Below are positions 7,934-17,150 of a stretch of DNA of 64,000 nt, in pieces (the first letter of the stretch is position 1; each line of letters begins with the position of its first letter). Source of the DNA: Myxococcus xanthus (GTDB lineage: Bacteria > Myxococcota > Myxococcia > Myxococcales > Myxococcaceae); assembly GCF_900106535.1 (NCBI RefSeq), contig NZ_FNOH01000016.1, forward strand, positions 124,001 to 188,000, written 5' to 3'. Made by a program: the position numbers and the translations under genes. Below the pieces are notes generated by a model, which saw only the letters and a list, made by a program, of their open reading frames with translations, made no database searches and was not told the DNA's origin.

Positions 7934-9547
7934 ATGCCGATGTCGTCGCTCCTGTCGATGCGCCCCCTGCGGTACGCAATGCTGTCCCTGTCCGTGCTCG
8001 CCTTCGCCCCCTCGGCGGTAGCGGCGCCGCCCGCGAAGTCCCTGAAGCCGCGCGCACTCGCCGCCAAGCCCACCGGCCGCGAGCTGGCCGGGGACGCCTA
8101 CGTGGAGCGCATCGTGGTGAAATTCCACGAAGGCAGCCGGGTGCGCCTGCGCGACCAGCAGTTGGTGGCCCTGTCGTCGGACCGGGACGCCGCGGAGCGC
8201 TCGCTGCTGGCCGGACGTGGGCTGGGCGACGCGCGCCTGGAGGCGGACCTGGGCCATGTGACGTCACTGCTGGAGCGCGCGCCCCGCATTGGCGCCATGG
8301 CCCGCTTGTTCGACGAAGCCGAGTCCACGCTGGAGGCGCGCAAGGCCTCCGGGGAGCGGCAGAGCGGTGAGCAACTGGCGGACCTGAACCTGTACTTCGA
8401 AGTCCCCCTGATGCCGGGCACCACGTCCGAGCGCGTGGCCGACCTGGTCGCCGCGCTCAACGGCCTGGACGGTGTCGAGGTGGCCTACGCCGAGCCGCCC
8501 CCCGAGCCGGCCATGGTGAACTTCGGCATGGACGCGGCGGTGCGCAGCCTGCTGGCCGCGGCGGACCTCCCCCCCGTCACACCGCTCTACGAGAGCAACC
8601 AGGGCTACCTCAACGCCGCGCCTGGCGGCATCGACGCGAAGTACGCGTGGACGGTCCTTGGCGGCCAGGGGCAGAACGTGAAGGTGGTGGACATCGAGGG
8701 CGGGTGGCGCACCACGCACGAGGACATGCCCGACCTCTTCCACATGGGCGGCACCCAGTACACCGACCAGAGCTGGCGCGACCACGGCACGGCGGTGCTG
8801 GGTGAAATCGTGGGCGCGCGCAACGCCTATGGCGTGACGGGCATCGCGCACCAGGCCAAGGCGGGCTACGAGTCCATCGGGGCCCAGAGCACGGCGAGCG
8901 CCATCACCAGGGCGGCCACGGCCGCGGGTCTGGGCGGCATCGTCCTCATCGAGCTGCACGCCCGCGGCCCCTCGGACGGCACGGCGTGCTCGTGCAACAC
9001 CTCCCAGTGCGACTACATCGCAATGGAGTACTGGCAGGCCAACTACGACGCCATCAAGACGGCCACCGCCAACGGCGTCATCGTCGTGGAAGCGGCGGGC
9101 AACGGCAGCGCCGACCTGGATGCGCCCGCGTATGGGAGCGCGTTCAACCGCAACACCCGGGACTCGGGCGCCATCTTCGTGGGTGGCAGTACGGCGACCA
9201 CGCGCTTGCCCATGTGCTGGACGAACTTCGGCACCCGCGTGGACGTGCACGGCTGGGGTGAGCGCGTCTACAGCATGGGCTACGGCAACGTGTTCGGCGC
9301 CAGCTATGGCGAGGACCAGTTCTACACGTCCAGCTTCAGCGGCACCTCCAGCGCGTCCCCCATCGTGGTGGGCGCCGCCGCCAGCGCGCAGGGCGTGGCC
9401 CTGGCCAACGGGCGACGTCTGACCAGCACGCAGATGCGCTCGCTGCTGCGCGCCAACGGCACGCCGCAACCCGCGAACACGCGCCAGATTGGCCCGCTAC
9501 CGGACCTGGCCAAGGTCCTGCCCAAGGTCATCGCCGGCGACTACTGA
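7934..9547 (+). CDS. Exported subtilisin-like serine protease (peptidase S8)
   Basis: 537 residues with a signal peptide (cleavage near SAVAA), a propeptide-like region to about residue 210 and an S8 catalytic domain. The triad is visible: D253 in VVDIEG, H284 in DHGTAV and S472 in SGTSSAS, with the oxyanion asparagine in AAGNGS. The start at 7934 is favoured over 7919 because GGAGG at 7923-7927 is 6 bases before it. No membrane anchor or sorting domain follows the protease domain, so it is probably secreted or periplasmic. Likely roles are predation or protein turnover, but no partner is adjacent. Confidence 0.9.
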   Translation: MPMSSLLSMRPLRYAMLSLSVLAFAPSAVAAPPAKSLKPRALAAKPTGRELAGDAYVERIVVKFHEGSRVRLRDQQLVALSSDRDAAERSLLAGRGLGDARLEADLGHVTSLLERAPRIGAMARLFDEAESTLEARKASGERQSGEQLADLNLYFEVPLMPGTTSERVADLVAALNGLDGVEVAYAEPPPEPAMVNFGMDAAVRSLLAAADLPPVTPLYESNQGYLNAAPGGIDAKYAWTVLGGQGQNVKVVDIEGGWRTTHEDMPDLFHMGGTQYTDQSWRDHGTAVLGEIVGARNAYGVTGIAHQAKAGYESIGAQSTASAITRAATAAGLGGIVLIELHARGPSDGTACSCNTSQCDYIAMEYWQANYDAIKTATANGVIVVEAAGNGSADLDAPAYGSAFNRNTRDSGAIFVGGSTATTRLPMCWTNFGTRVDVHGWGERVYSMGYGNVFGASYGEDQFYTSSFSGTSSASPIVVGAAASAQGVALANGRRLTSTQMRSLLRANGTPQPANTRQIGPLPDLAKVLPKVIAGDY

Positions 9548-9564
9548 GCCGGATTCTCGGCACG

Positions 9565-9595
9565 CCCCCACCTTCCGCGTCAGGACGGGTGGGGG
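9565..9595. terminator. Probable terminator hairpin between convergent genes
   Basis: An 8-bp GC stem (CCCCCACC/GGTGGGGG) with a 15-base loop sits 18 bp after the protease stop. A short T-containing stretch follows. It lies between two convergent genes and may serve both strands. Confidence 0.5.
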
Positions 9596-9618
9596 TGCGT
9601 TTCCTGGCGGCGAAGTGA

Positions 9619-10062
9619 CTACCGCTCGCCGTAGCGGCGGTGGTCCACCATCAGGCAGCGGTCCTGCACCACCTGGATGCCCGCCTTCGCCAGCTTCTCC
9701 GCCGCGGCGTCGTTGCGGATGCCGGACTGGAACCACACCGCCTTCGGCTTCTTGGCGATGAGCTCGTCCACGTGCCCGTCGATGTCCTGCGGCCGGCGGA
9801 AGACGTCCACCAGGTCCAGGTCGCCAGGCACATCCGTGAGCCGCCGGAACACCGGCTTGCCCAGGATGTGTGTCACGTCCGGGTAGTAGACGGGCACGGG
9901 CACCACCTCGACGCCCGAGCGCGCCAGGTAGTCCGGCACGTAGTAGGCCGGCTGCCCTGACTGCTGCTCCGTCTTGATGCCCAGCACCGCCACCCGCCGG
10001 GCACTCTTCACCACGCGCTCCACACCCGCTTCGTCCTCGATGAGGTTCTGCTCCCAGCTCAT
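9619..10062 (-). CDS. CoA-binding domain protein (YccU family)
   Basis: 147 residues forming one Rossmann-type CoA-binding domain. Features typical of the family are AVLGIK near the start, KAVWFQSGI in the middle and DRCLMVDH at the end. It is the stand-alone form, like the CoA-binding part of succinyl-CoA synthetase alpha without the catalytic half. A strong ribosome binding site (GGAGGAGG) precedes the ATG. That ATG overlaps the stop of the upstream lipoprotein gene (ATGA), so the two are probably co-translated. Precise function is unknown across the family. Confidence 0.85.
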   Translation of the reverse strand: MSWEQNLIEDEAGVERVVKSARRVAVLGIKTEQQSGQPAYYVPDYLARSGVEVVPVPVYYPDVTHILGKPVFRRLTDVPGDLDLVDVFRRPQDIDGHVDELIAKKPKAVWFQSGIRNDAAAEKLAKAGIQVVQDRCLMVDHRRYGER

Positions 10063-10964
10063 CGCGCCTCCTCCTGGAGCCCCTCTGCCCGGGACTCCGT
10101 CGTGACAGTCCACGCTTCGCCCGCCACCGTCGCCCGCACCGTGAGTTGGCGGCTCACGGGCATGAAGCGCCCCCGGCCCACCAGCTGTTCTCCCTCGCAA
10201 GACACGCCCGGCGTCAGCTCCGGCCGGCCCGCCATCACCCACGCCTCCCACAGCGCGTCCGGCGCATCCTCCGGCACCGCGTCCAGGCAGCGCAGGCCCA
10301 GCACCACCGCGTCTCCCAGCGGCGTGTCCCGCGTGCCCTGGACCGTGCGCTCCAGCACGTAGGCCACCTGGCTGTCCCCCACGGGCACCAGGTCCACCAC
10401 CCAGCTCTGCTGGCCCTCCACGAGGTTGCGCTGGAAGAGGCCGGCGAACTTCACCTCCCACTCGCGCCGCGCCCGCGTCTCCAGGGCCTCGGGTTCGAAG
10501 AAGCGCTCCAACACGCCCGCCTCCGTGCCCGAGGGCGCCACCTGGCGGAGCGCCTCCTGCGCGGCTTCGGGGGCCACCAGCTTCACGAAGGTGCCATCCG
10601 CCGCCAGCCACGCCTGCAGCGTGAAGCGCGCCAGCACGTCCGCCACGCCGGTGGGTACCTCCTGACCATTGCGCGTCAGGCGCGAGCGCGGCACCGCCTG
10701 CGCCAGCAGCCAGCCCCCTTCGGAGGGCGTGAAGCGCGTCTGCGTGGTCAGCTCCACTTCCTCGCGAAGGGTGTCACCCCGCCGCTCCACCGAACGCACG
10801 CTGCGCTGCGTCTCCGTGAGCACGCGGTCCACGGGGGGCTGGAAGTCCAGTCGCACCGACGCCGGCCGCGGCTCCGAAGGCGACACGGAGAGCGGCGCCT
10901 TGTGGCTACAGGCAGTGGCGAGCAGTAACAGGAGAAGACTGGACGTCAGGGGGCCGGGACGCAT
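10059..10964 (-). CDS. Predicted lipoprotein of unknown function
   Basis: 301 residues. The lipoprotein signal peptide ends LLATAC, with the lipidated cysteine at residue 19. The rest is a soluble, charged periplasmic domain with beta-rich character and no motif I recognise. It is the first gene of a two-gene unit with the CoA-binding protein (ATGA overlap). Confidence 0.65.
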   Translation of the reverse strand: MRPGPLTSSLLLLLLATACSHKAPLSVSPSEPRPASVRLDFQPPVDRVLTETQRSVRSVERRGDTLREEVELTTQTRFTPSEGGWLLAQAVPRSRLTRNGQEVPTGVADVLARFTLQAWLAADGTFVKLVAPEAAQEALRQVAPSGTEAGVLERFFEPEALETRARREWEVKFAGLFQRNLVEGQQSWVVDLVPVGDSQVAYVLERTVQGTRDTPLGDAVVLGLRCLDAVPEDAPDALWEAWVMAGRPELTPGVSCEGEQLVGRGRFMPVSRQLTVRATVAGEAWTVTTESRAEGLQEEAR

Positions 10965-11042
10965 GCGCCGTCACACGCTGGCAGAAAGCGCCCGCGCCCG
11001 CGAGCGCTTCCACCAGGCCTCCCCGCCCCAACGCCCACCGGT

Positions 11043-11363
11043 TCACGGATGACGCGTCTGGCCGTCCGGTGCATCCTCCACCGCGTCCCGCCCGATGTTG
11101 CGGCGGTCCCGGTTCACCCCGTCATCGTCGTCCCTCGAGCCCCCCAGGGCGGAGCGACGGGATGCCTCGGAGAGGTCCCGCTGCACGGCCTCGCGGGTGG
11201 CGTACTCGCGACGCGGCAGGCACTTGAAGAGGTTGATGACGTCGGGGGGGGCGCCTGCGTCAGCGGCAGCCGCCGCCAGTTGCTCCCGTTCGACGGGGTA
11301 CTCCACCGCGTCGAGGTGCGGGGTGATGGAGAGCGCTGGATCCTCCGCGAGTCCATAAGCCAT
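11043..11363 (-). CDS. Small DUF2795-like protein with acidic tail
   Basis: 106 residues. The middle (about residues 18-60) resembles DUF2795: a helix with EYPVEREQL, then AGAPPDVINLFKCLPRREYATREAV. The C-terminal third is hydrophilic with an Asp-rich patch (DDDDG) and is probably disordered. The start ATG at 11363 has a weak AAGGC site upstream. Function of the family is unknown. It stands alone between a leftward lipoprotein gene and a rightward hydrolase gene. Confidence 0.65.
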   Translation of the reverse strand: MAYGLAEDPALSITPHLDAVEYPVEREQLAAAAADAGAPPDVINLFKCLPRREYATREAVQRDLSEASRRSALGGSRDDDDGVNRDRRNIGRDAVEDAPDGQTRHP

Positions 11364-11566
11364 CGTCTGTCTGCCTTTCTGCCGGGGCGCGCTGGCCCCG
11401 GCACTGGTGCGTTCGTGTGCAATGACAACGTGGGGATGGCCGGGGCGCGGGACCACCCGGGGCGCCCCCGTCCCAGCCCCTGTCCAGCCAGGGGGACAGC
11501 CGCCCTGGCCCCTTCCCGGTTAAGGTGTCGTCCCGCGACGCCTTCCTCGCAGGAGTCCCACACCCC

Positions 11567-13141
11567 ATGTCCGCCGCGCCCCTGCTGCTTGCCTGGCTCA
11601 CGCTCGCCAGTACGCCCGCCGCCGCCCCGCCGCCCGTCCATGACGTCTTCGCCCTGGACGAAGCGGCCTTCGTCGCCCAGGCCCAGACCGACCTCGCGCT
11701 GCTGGAGCGCCACGTCCGGGGCCTGCGCGGGCTGCAGGAGGCCGTGAAGCAGTCGCGCGCCGTGTACCAGCAGAAGCAGAGCGTGCCATACACGCCGGAC
11801 CAGAAGCAGCTGCTGCTCAGCACCTGGGCGGCCTTCTTCGACTACTTCGTGTCCGTGGAGGTCATCCGCCAGCGCTACTGGGACTTCGTGAAGGTGCCCG
11901 CCCACGCCCATCCGAAGAAGCACGCCTGGGGCTTCCTCCTCACCCACGGCGCGCTCACCACGGAGCTGGCCCACGGACTCACCTACGCGGAGCTCACCCT
12001 GGGCAAGAAGCAGCTCGAGGTGCTGCTGGACGAGCCCGCGCCCGAGTACGGCCTGCCCGCGCGCGCCTTCGCCCGGTTCAAGGACAAGGCCATCCACGTC
12101 TCCACCAGCACCCAGTTGCTCACGGGGGATGGATACAAGGAACAGCTCCGCCCGCTGCTGGTGAAGGCCGGCGCGCTGGACGCCCCGCGCGTGCCCTGGC
12201 TGCTGCAGGAGATGAAGCACAACAGCAAGGTGGCGAAGGGACTGCTCACCCGGCGTGGCGCCACGCTCTTCGCCAAGGCCACGGTGGACCTGACGGCGGA
12301 CACCGCGCAGCGCGCCTTCTTCCCCGTACAGCGCGCGGTGGCCGAATGGATGGGTGACACCCGCGTGCGCCGCGTGGGCCAGCCGCTCATCTCCCGCGAG
12401 CAGGCCCTGTCCCTGCTGGAGAAGATGGAGCCCGGCGACATCGTGGTCGCCCGGCAGAACTGGTACCTCTCCAACATCGGCCTGCCGGGATTCTGGCCAC
12501 ACGCGGAGCTCTTCATCGGCACGCCCGCCCAACTTGGCGCGTACTTCGACGACGACTCGGACGTGAAGGCCTGGGTGGCCACCCTCCCCGGCGCACCGGG
12601 CTCGCTCACCCGGCACCTGGCGCGCGCCTTCCCCGCCAAGTGGGCCGAGTACACCGGCAAGGACGCGCATGGCGACCCCCTGCGCATCATCGAATCCATC
12701 AGCGAGGGCGTGTCCTTCACCGGCCTGGAGCACGGCATGCGCGTGGACTACCTGGGCGTCATGCGCCCGCGCCTGTCACGCCTGGAGAAGGCCCGCGCCA
12801 TCGTGCGCGCCTTCACCTTCCAGGGCCGCCCGTATGACTTCGACTTCGACTTCTTCTCCGACCAGACGCTCGTGTGCACGGAGCTGGTGTGGAAGTCCTA
12901 CGCTCCCACGGGCGACATGACGGGCCTGCGCATCCCCCTGGTCAGCGTGGCTGGCCGCCGCACCCTGCCCGCCAACGAGCTGGTCCGCCTCTTCGACAAG
13001 GAATACGGACGCGAGGACCGGCAGCTGGACTTCGTGGCCTTCCTGGATGGCCGGGAGGCGGAAGGCAACGCCAGGGAGGCGGACGCCACCGCTTTCCGTT
13101 ACAGCTACCGCCGTGCCAAGTGGGACATCGCCCAGGAGTAG
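11567..13141 (+). CDS. Exported YiiX/YebB-like NlpC/P60-type cysteine hydrolase
   Basis: 524 residues. A signal peptide (about 1-20) leads into a helical N-terminal region of about 280 residues, then a C-terminal permuted papain-like domain. In it, MEPGDIVVAR precedes the histidine in WPHAELF, and LVCTELVW carries the probable catalytic cysteine, the usual YiiX/YebB arrangement. Members of this clan hydrolyse amide or acyl bonds in peptidoglycan or lipids; the substrate here is unknown. The start at 11567 coincides with the signal peptide and has AGGAG upstream. A small gene follows 7 bp downstream. Confidence 0.75.
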   Translation: MSAAPLLLAWLTLASTPAAAPPPVHDVFALDEAAFVAQAQTDLALLERHVRGLRGLQEAVKQSRAVYQQKQSVPYTPDQKQLLLSTWAAFFDYFVSVEVIRQRYWDFVKVPAHAHPKKHAWGFLLTHGALTTELAHGLTYAELTLGKKQLEVLLDEPAPEYGLPARAFARFKDKAIHVSTSTQLLTGDGYKEQLRPLLVKAGALDAPRVPWLLQEMKHNSKVAKGLLTRRGATLFAKATVDLTADTAQRAFFPVQRAVAEWMGDTRVRRVGQPLISREQALSLLEKMEPGDIVVARQNWYLSNIGLPGFWPHAELFIGTPAQLGAYFDDDSDVKAWVATLPGAPGSLTRHLARAFPAKWAEYTGKDAHGDPLRIIESISEGVSFTGLEHGMRVDYLGVMRPRLSRLEKARAIVRAFTFQGRPYDFDFDFFSDQTLVCTELVWKSYAPTGDMTGLRIPLVSVAGRRTLPANELVRLFDKEYGREDRQLDFVAFLDGREAEGNAREADATAFRYSYRRAKWDIAQE

Positions 13142-13148
13142 ACACACG

Positions 13149-13424
13149 ATGACGGAGCAGATGGCCGAAGAGATGCTGCAGCTGTCCAGCCAGCTCTTCG
13201 AGAAGATGATTTCCCAGCAGCAGGCCAAGGTGCTGCGCCTGGCCCGCGAGGCCGTGCCCAACATCTCCCCGGAGGAGGTGCGCAATTCCCACGACTTCCC
13301 GGAACTCAAGGAACATCCTACATTTGAGTTCGAGGATGGAATCCTGTCCGGGCTGATTGCGGCCCAGATTGCCCTGCGGGCGGAAATCAAGGGACGGCTG
13401 CCGCTTGAACCTCCAGCATTCTGA
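13149..13424 (+). CDS. Small acidic protein of unknown function
   Basis: 91 residues, rich in Glu, Gln and Leu, mostly predicted helical, with no signal peptide or membrane segment. It starts 7 bp after the YiiX-like gene, so the two are probably co-transcribed. The start is at ATG 13149, since upstream in-frame sequence is the end of the previous gene in another frame. No family was recognised. Confidence 0.6.
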   Translation: MTEQMAEEMLQLSSQLFEKMISQQQAKVLRLAREAVPNISPEEVRNSHDFPELKEHPTFEFEDGILSGLIAAQIALRAEIKGRLPLEPPAF

Positions 13425-13478
13425 CGCTCGGCTGCCTGCCTTTGCCGTCCGGGCCCTCGTGGGTTACTGGTTCTTGCC

Positions 13479-14333
13479 GTGAGCATTCCCTCTGGATTCA
13501 GCCCACCGTTGGCGCGGGAGCGGCTGGTGTCGGCCCTGGCCGCGGAGCCCCCGCGGCTGGACCTGGCGGCGCTGGCCATCGCCACGCTGGACAAGCCCCT
13601 GCTGGACGCCCCGGGGTGCCTGCACATGCTGGACGTGCTCGCGTGCCGGGTGCAGGTGGAGGCGGAGCGGCTGAGCGAGAAGGGCGAAGTCCTGGCGCCG
13701 CTGCGCGCCTTGCGCCACGTGCTGGCGGACATCGAGGGCTTCCGCGGCAACGAGGACGACTACCACTCCCCGGAGAACAGCTTCCTGGACCAGGTGCTGG
13801 AGCGGAAGCTGGGGCTGCCGATTACGTTGTCCGTCGTCTACCTGGAGGTAGCGCGTCGCGCGGGCATCTCCCTGTACGGCGTCCCCTTCCCCGGCCACTT
13901 CCTGGTGGCGCACGACGCGGGGGACCACAAGCTGGTCATGGACCCGTTCCATCAAGGGGACATCCTCACCGAGCACGGCTGCGAGGAGCTGCTCAAGCGC
14001 GTGGCGCCGCAGCTCAAGTTCGACCGCAACATGCTGGCGCCCGCGCCGGTGGAGCTCATTACGTACCGGATGCTGTCCAACCTGCGGCGCGTGTACCTGG
14101 GCAGAGAGGACTGTGAGCGCGGGCTGGCGGTGGTGGACCTGCTGCTGCTCCTGGCGCCGGACCACCCGGGCGAGCTGCGCACCCGTGCCGCGCTGCTCAG
14201 CAACCTGGGGGCATACCGCGCGGCGCTGAAGGACGTGGAGCGCTGCCTGGAGCTTTCGCCCGATGCCCCCGACCGCGACCGGCTGGAGATGACGGCCCGC
14301 GAGCTGCGGGAGCGCGCCGCGCTGCTCAACTGA
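13479..14333 (+). CDS. SirB1/transglutaminase-like protein with C-terminal TPR
   Basis: 284 residues. The central domain matches the SirB1 (transglutaminase-like) family: NSFLDQVLERKLGLPITLS, then GVPFPGHFLV and VMDPFHQG. The C-terminus (about 200-280) holds TPR-like helices. Most SirB1 family members lack a clear activity. No catalytic cysteine is evident at the position expected of a true transglutaminase (the segment reads LPITLS). The start codon is GTG at 13479 and has no strong ribosome binding site. A broken NUDIX gene follows 16 bp downstream. Confidence 0.8.
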   Translation: MSIPSGFSPPLARERLVSALAAEPPRLDLAALAIATLDKPLLDAPGCLHMLDVLACRVQVEAERLSEKGEVLAPLRALRHVLADIEGFRGNEDDYHSPENSFLDQVLERKLGLPITLSVVYLEVARRAGISLYGVPFPGHFLVAHDAGDHKLVMDPFHQGDILTEHGCEELLKRVAPQLKFDRNMLAPAPVELITYRMLSNLRRVYLGREDCERGLAVVDLLLLLAPDHPGELRTRAALLSNLGAYRAALKDVERCLELSPDAPDRDRLEMTARELRERAALLN

Positions 14334-14349
14334 AGGGAAGGGCTTTCAC

Positions 14350-14904
14350 GTGGCTCGAGAGGTGAAGCCCTGGCGCCGGCTGCGGCGAGGGCTGGAGCAT
14401 GACTTCAGCGTCGCCCGGGTGCGCGAGGACTGGTGGGCGGACCCGCGCACGGGCCACGAACACCCACGCGTGCGCGTCGACTGCGCGGACTGGGTGAACG
14501 TCATCGCCGTGACGCCGGACGCGCAGCTCGTGCTGGTGCGGTAGTTCCGCTTCGGCGTCGAGACATCCACACTGGAGCTCCCCGGTGGAATCGTGGAGCC
14601 AGGCGAAGCGCCGGAGCGGGCCGCGGCGCGCGAGTTGGAAGAAGAGACGGGCTACGTGCCGGGCCGCCTGGTGCCGGTGGGCCAGGTGCACCCCAACCCC
14701 GCGTTCCAGGGCAACGTGTGCTTCAACTTCCTCGCGCTCGACTGTGTGAAGCGACACGAGGGGCGGCAGGACGCGGGCGAGGACATCGCCGTGGAGCTGC
14801 ACCCGCGCGCCGAGCTGCCGCGCCTCATCCTGGAAGGACACATCTCCCACTCGCTGGTGGTGGCCGCCTTCTTCCAGGAGCGCCTGCTCAGCGAGTCGAA
14901 GTAG
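14350..14904 (+). pseudogene. NUDIX hydrolase (ADP-ribose pyrophosphatase type) interrupted by TAG
   Basis: One frame encodes a complete NUDIX hydrolase of about 184 residues but is broken by TAG at 14542-14544 (codon 65), between VLVR and FRFGVE. Relatives typically have glutamine here (LVRQFRxG), so a single C-to-T change (CAG to TAG) would explain it. The catalytic Nudix box GX5EX7REUXEEXGU is intact but downstream of the stop (about residues 79-101). Translation restarting at GTG 14593 would lose the first glycine of the box, so a functional fragment is unlikely. Alternatives are amber read-through or a base-call error. It starts at GTG 14350 and probably shares a transcript with the SirB1-like gene. 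Confidence 0.82.
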
Positions 14905-14913
14905 GCCCGTGCA

Positions 14914-15165
14914 TCAGGGACGCGAGCAGCCGCAGCCGCAGGCGTCGAAGAAGGGCGACTCGCCCCGGGCACAAACGAAGAAGACGACCTGACACTCCTT
15001 CCTGTCCTCGGACACGTAGCGGCGCTGGGCCGCCTGTGCGTCGCAGGCGGCCCGGTCCGCCACGGGCTGCGACACCTCGGCCGCGTCGCCCTCTTCCGTG
15101 AGCGCACCGCAGCCCGCGGCCCCCAGGGCCGTCAGCAGCGTCAGAACGCCCCTCAGGTCGAACAC
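14914..15165 (-). CDS. Small cysteine-rich lipoprotein
   Basis: 83 residues with a lipoprotein signal ending LGAAGC (lipid cysteine at residue 19). The mature part carries six more cysteines, clustered at the end (FVC..., ACGCGC), suggesting disulfides or metal binding in the periplasm. The start codon is GTG at 15165 with GAGAGG upstream. Not assigned to a family. It converges with the broken NUDIX gene. Confidence 0.65.
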   Translation of the reverse strand: MFDLRGVLTLLTALGAAGCGALTEEGDAAEVSQPVADRAACDAQAAQRRYVSEDRKECQVVFFVCARGESPFFDACGCGCSRP

Positions 15166-15382
15166 CCGTCACCTCTCGAACCGGCGCTGTCCTTCGCGCC
15201 CGCATGGACTGAAGAGCAACGTGGGGGCCTTCCCCGCGCACCGGGAGCCCCCTCGGGGACGAGCGTGCCCTGGGCGTGGACAGCGTCACATTCGCGGCGT
15301 GTGGAGACGGACAGAAGGCGGGGCTCCAGCCCACCGGTGTCCGCCGACGCACGGGCGACTCGGCTTCGGGGGAGGCCTCCCT

Positions 15383-15877
15383 TCAGCGGGCCTTCTTCGC
15401 GCGCGTCCGGCGCCGCGGCGCAGCCGCCTCAACCGGCGTGGCCTCCTCGCGCTGCCATGTGCCGGAGCGCCCGCCCGACTTGTGCTCCAACTGCACCGCG
15501 TCCAGCACCATGCCGCGGTCCACGCTCTTGCACATGTCATAGACGGTCAGCGCCGCCGCGCAGGCCGCGGTGAGGGCCTCCATCTCCACGCCGGTGCGGT
15601 CCACCGTCTTCACCTGCACGCGGACCCGAAGCCCCGCGTCCTCCGGCGCCAGCGTCACCTCCACGCCCGAGAGCGCGATGGGGTGACAGAGCGGAACGAA
15701 GTCCGGCGTGCGCTTGGCGGCCATGATGCCGGCGAGCCTCGCCGCAGCCAGCACATCCCCCTTCTCCACCTTCCCCGCCAGGATGCGCTCGCGCGTGTCG
15801 GGCAACATCCGCAGCAGCGCGGTGGCCACGGCCACGCGGCCCGTCTTCGGCTTCTCCCCCACGTCCACCATCTTCAT
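15383..15877 (-). CDS. moaC: Cyclic pyranopterin monophosphate synthase
   Basis: 164 residues. Acts with MoaA in the first step of molybdenum cofactor synthesis, forming cyclic pyranopterin monophosphate. Family motifs are all present: MVDVGEK with TGRVAVA at the start, LCHPI, GVEMEALTA, YDMCK and the C-terminal KSGGRSG. A basic tail (RRRTRAKKAR) is extra. The start ATG overlaps the stop of the upstream PLP-enzyme gene (ATGA). No other molybdopterin gene lies nearby, so the pairing is not explained by pathway. Confidence 0.95.
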   Translation of the reverse strand: MKMVDVGEKPKTGRVAVATALLRMLPDTRERILAGKVEKGDVLAAARLAGIMAAKRTPDFVPLCHPIALSGVEVTLAPEDAGLRVRVQVKTVDRTGVEMEALTAACAAALTVYDMCKSVDRGMVLDAVQLEHKSGGRSGTWQREEATPVEAAAPRRRTRAKKAR

Positions 15878-17058
15878 CGGCGCACCCCCTGGGCCACCGC
15901 GGCGAGCAGGTCATCCACGATGTCGTCTGGGTCCTCCAACCCCACGGAGACGCGGATGAGATTCTCCCGGATGCCCGCGGCCTCCCGCTCCTCCGGTGTG
16001 AACCGGCGCGCGCTGGCGCTGGCCGCGTGCATCACCAACGTGCACACATCCCCCAGTGAAGGACCGGGCCGCCCCACCTTCAACGCCTCCAGGAAGCGCA
16101 TGCTCTCCGGCCGCCCCGCGCCCTTGATTTCAAAGGCCACCATGGGGCCGCCGCCCAGCAGTAGCTCCTGCGCGGTGGCGTGGTCCGGGTGCGAAGTCAG
16201 CCCCGGGTAGATGACCCGCTCCAACAGGGGCGACTCCATGAGGCGCCGCGCCACATGCGCCGCGTGCTCGACATGCGCCTTCATGCGCACCGGCAGCGTG
16301 CGCAGGCCGCGCAGGGTGAGCCACGCCTCGAAGGGCCCCAGCACGTCCCCCGCCAGCACCCGCGCGGCGCGCAGTGGCGCCATCCGCTCACGCGAGGCGC
16401 TCACCGTGCCGCCCAGCGCGTCGCTGTGCCCGTTGAGCCACTTGCTGGTGGACTGCACCGCGTAGTCCGCGCCCAGCGCCAACGCGCGCTGTCCCACGGG
16501 CGACGGGAAGGTGCCATCCACCACGAACGTCGCGCCCACGTCCTGGCAGGCCCGCGCCAGCACGCGCAGGTCGGGCACGCGCAGCAGCGGATTGGAGATA
16601 CTCTCCGCCAGCACCATGCGCGGCTTCAGCGCTCGGATGCGCTCGGGCACCTCGGGGTCCGTCATCAGGAACGCATGCAGCTCCACGCCCAGCGTGGCGC
16701 ACAGACTCTTGTACAGCGCGCGCGTGACGCCGTAGCCATCCGCCGGCATCACCAGCTTGTCACCGGCCCGGAAGCCCTGGGCCTCGAAGACGGAGCGCAG
16801 CGCGGCCATGCCGCTGGCATAGGCCACACAGTCCTCGGCGCCTTCCAGCGCGGCCACCGCCTCCTCCAGCAACGTGGTGTTGGGCGCGCTGATTCGGGCG
16901 TAGGCGTAGTCCTTCCCGTCCAGGGCGCTGTCCAGGTCATCGCTGCTGTCGAACCAGTTCACCGCCGCCGGGTAGATGGGCGGCGACACCGGCACTGCCT
17001 TGCTTCCAGCCAGCCGCGTCCCGGCGTGCACCGCCACCGTCTTCTGCTTCGAGCTCAT
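15874..17058 (-). CDS. PLP-dependent Cys/Met metabolism (trans-sulfuration) enzyme
   Basis: 394 residues, fold type I PLP enzyme of the cystathionine gamma-synthase/beta-lyase/gamma-lyase family. The PLP lysine is in QSTSKWLNGHSD, the PLP-stacking region is YASGMAAL, and FVVDGTFPSP holds the aspartate that contacts the pyridine nitrogen. Which reaction it performs (synthase, lyase or O-acetylhomoserine sulfhydrylase) cannot be settled from sequence. With metH 10 kb away, a methionine or cysteine role is plausible. Overlaps moaC by ATGA. A terminator-like hairpin separates it from trxB upstream. Confidence 0.88.
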   Translation of the reverse strand: MSSKQKTVAVHAGTRLAGSKAVPVSPPIYPAAVNWFDSSDDLDSALDGKDYAYARISAPNTTLLEEAVAALEGAEDCVAYASGMAALRSVFEAQGFRAGDKLVMPADGYGVTRALYKSLCATLGVELHAFLMTDPEVPERIRALKPRMVLAESISNPLLRVPDLRVLARACQDVGATFVVDGTFPSPVGQRALALGADYAVQSTSKWLNGHSDALGGTVSASRERMAPLRAARVLAGDVLGPFEAWLTLRGLRTLPVRMKAHVEHAAHVARRLMESPLLERVIYPGLTSHPDHATAQELLLGGGPMVAFEIKGAGRPESMRFLEALKVGRPGPSLGDVCTLVMHAASASARRFTPEEREAAGIRENLIRVSVGLEDPDDIVDDLLAAVAQGVRR

Positions 17059-17089
17059 GGGGATTGCTGCGTCCTTCGCGGGAATGGAA

Positions 17090-17116
17090 AGGCCGGCCCC
17101 GGGAAGGGGCCGGCCT
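17090..17116 (-). terminator. Rho-independent terminator downstream of trxB
   Basis: A perfect 11-bp stem (AGGCCGGCCCC/GGGGCCGGCCT) with a 5-base loop. On the minus strand it is followed by TTTCC. It lies 34 bp after the trxB stop and before the PLP-enzyme start, so the latter probably has its own promoter or depends on read-through. Confidence 0.7.
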
Positions 17117-17150
17117 GGGAATGCTCAGCGGAGCCGCGCGAGCGGGTGGA

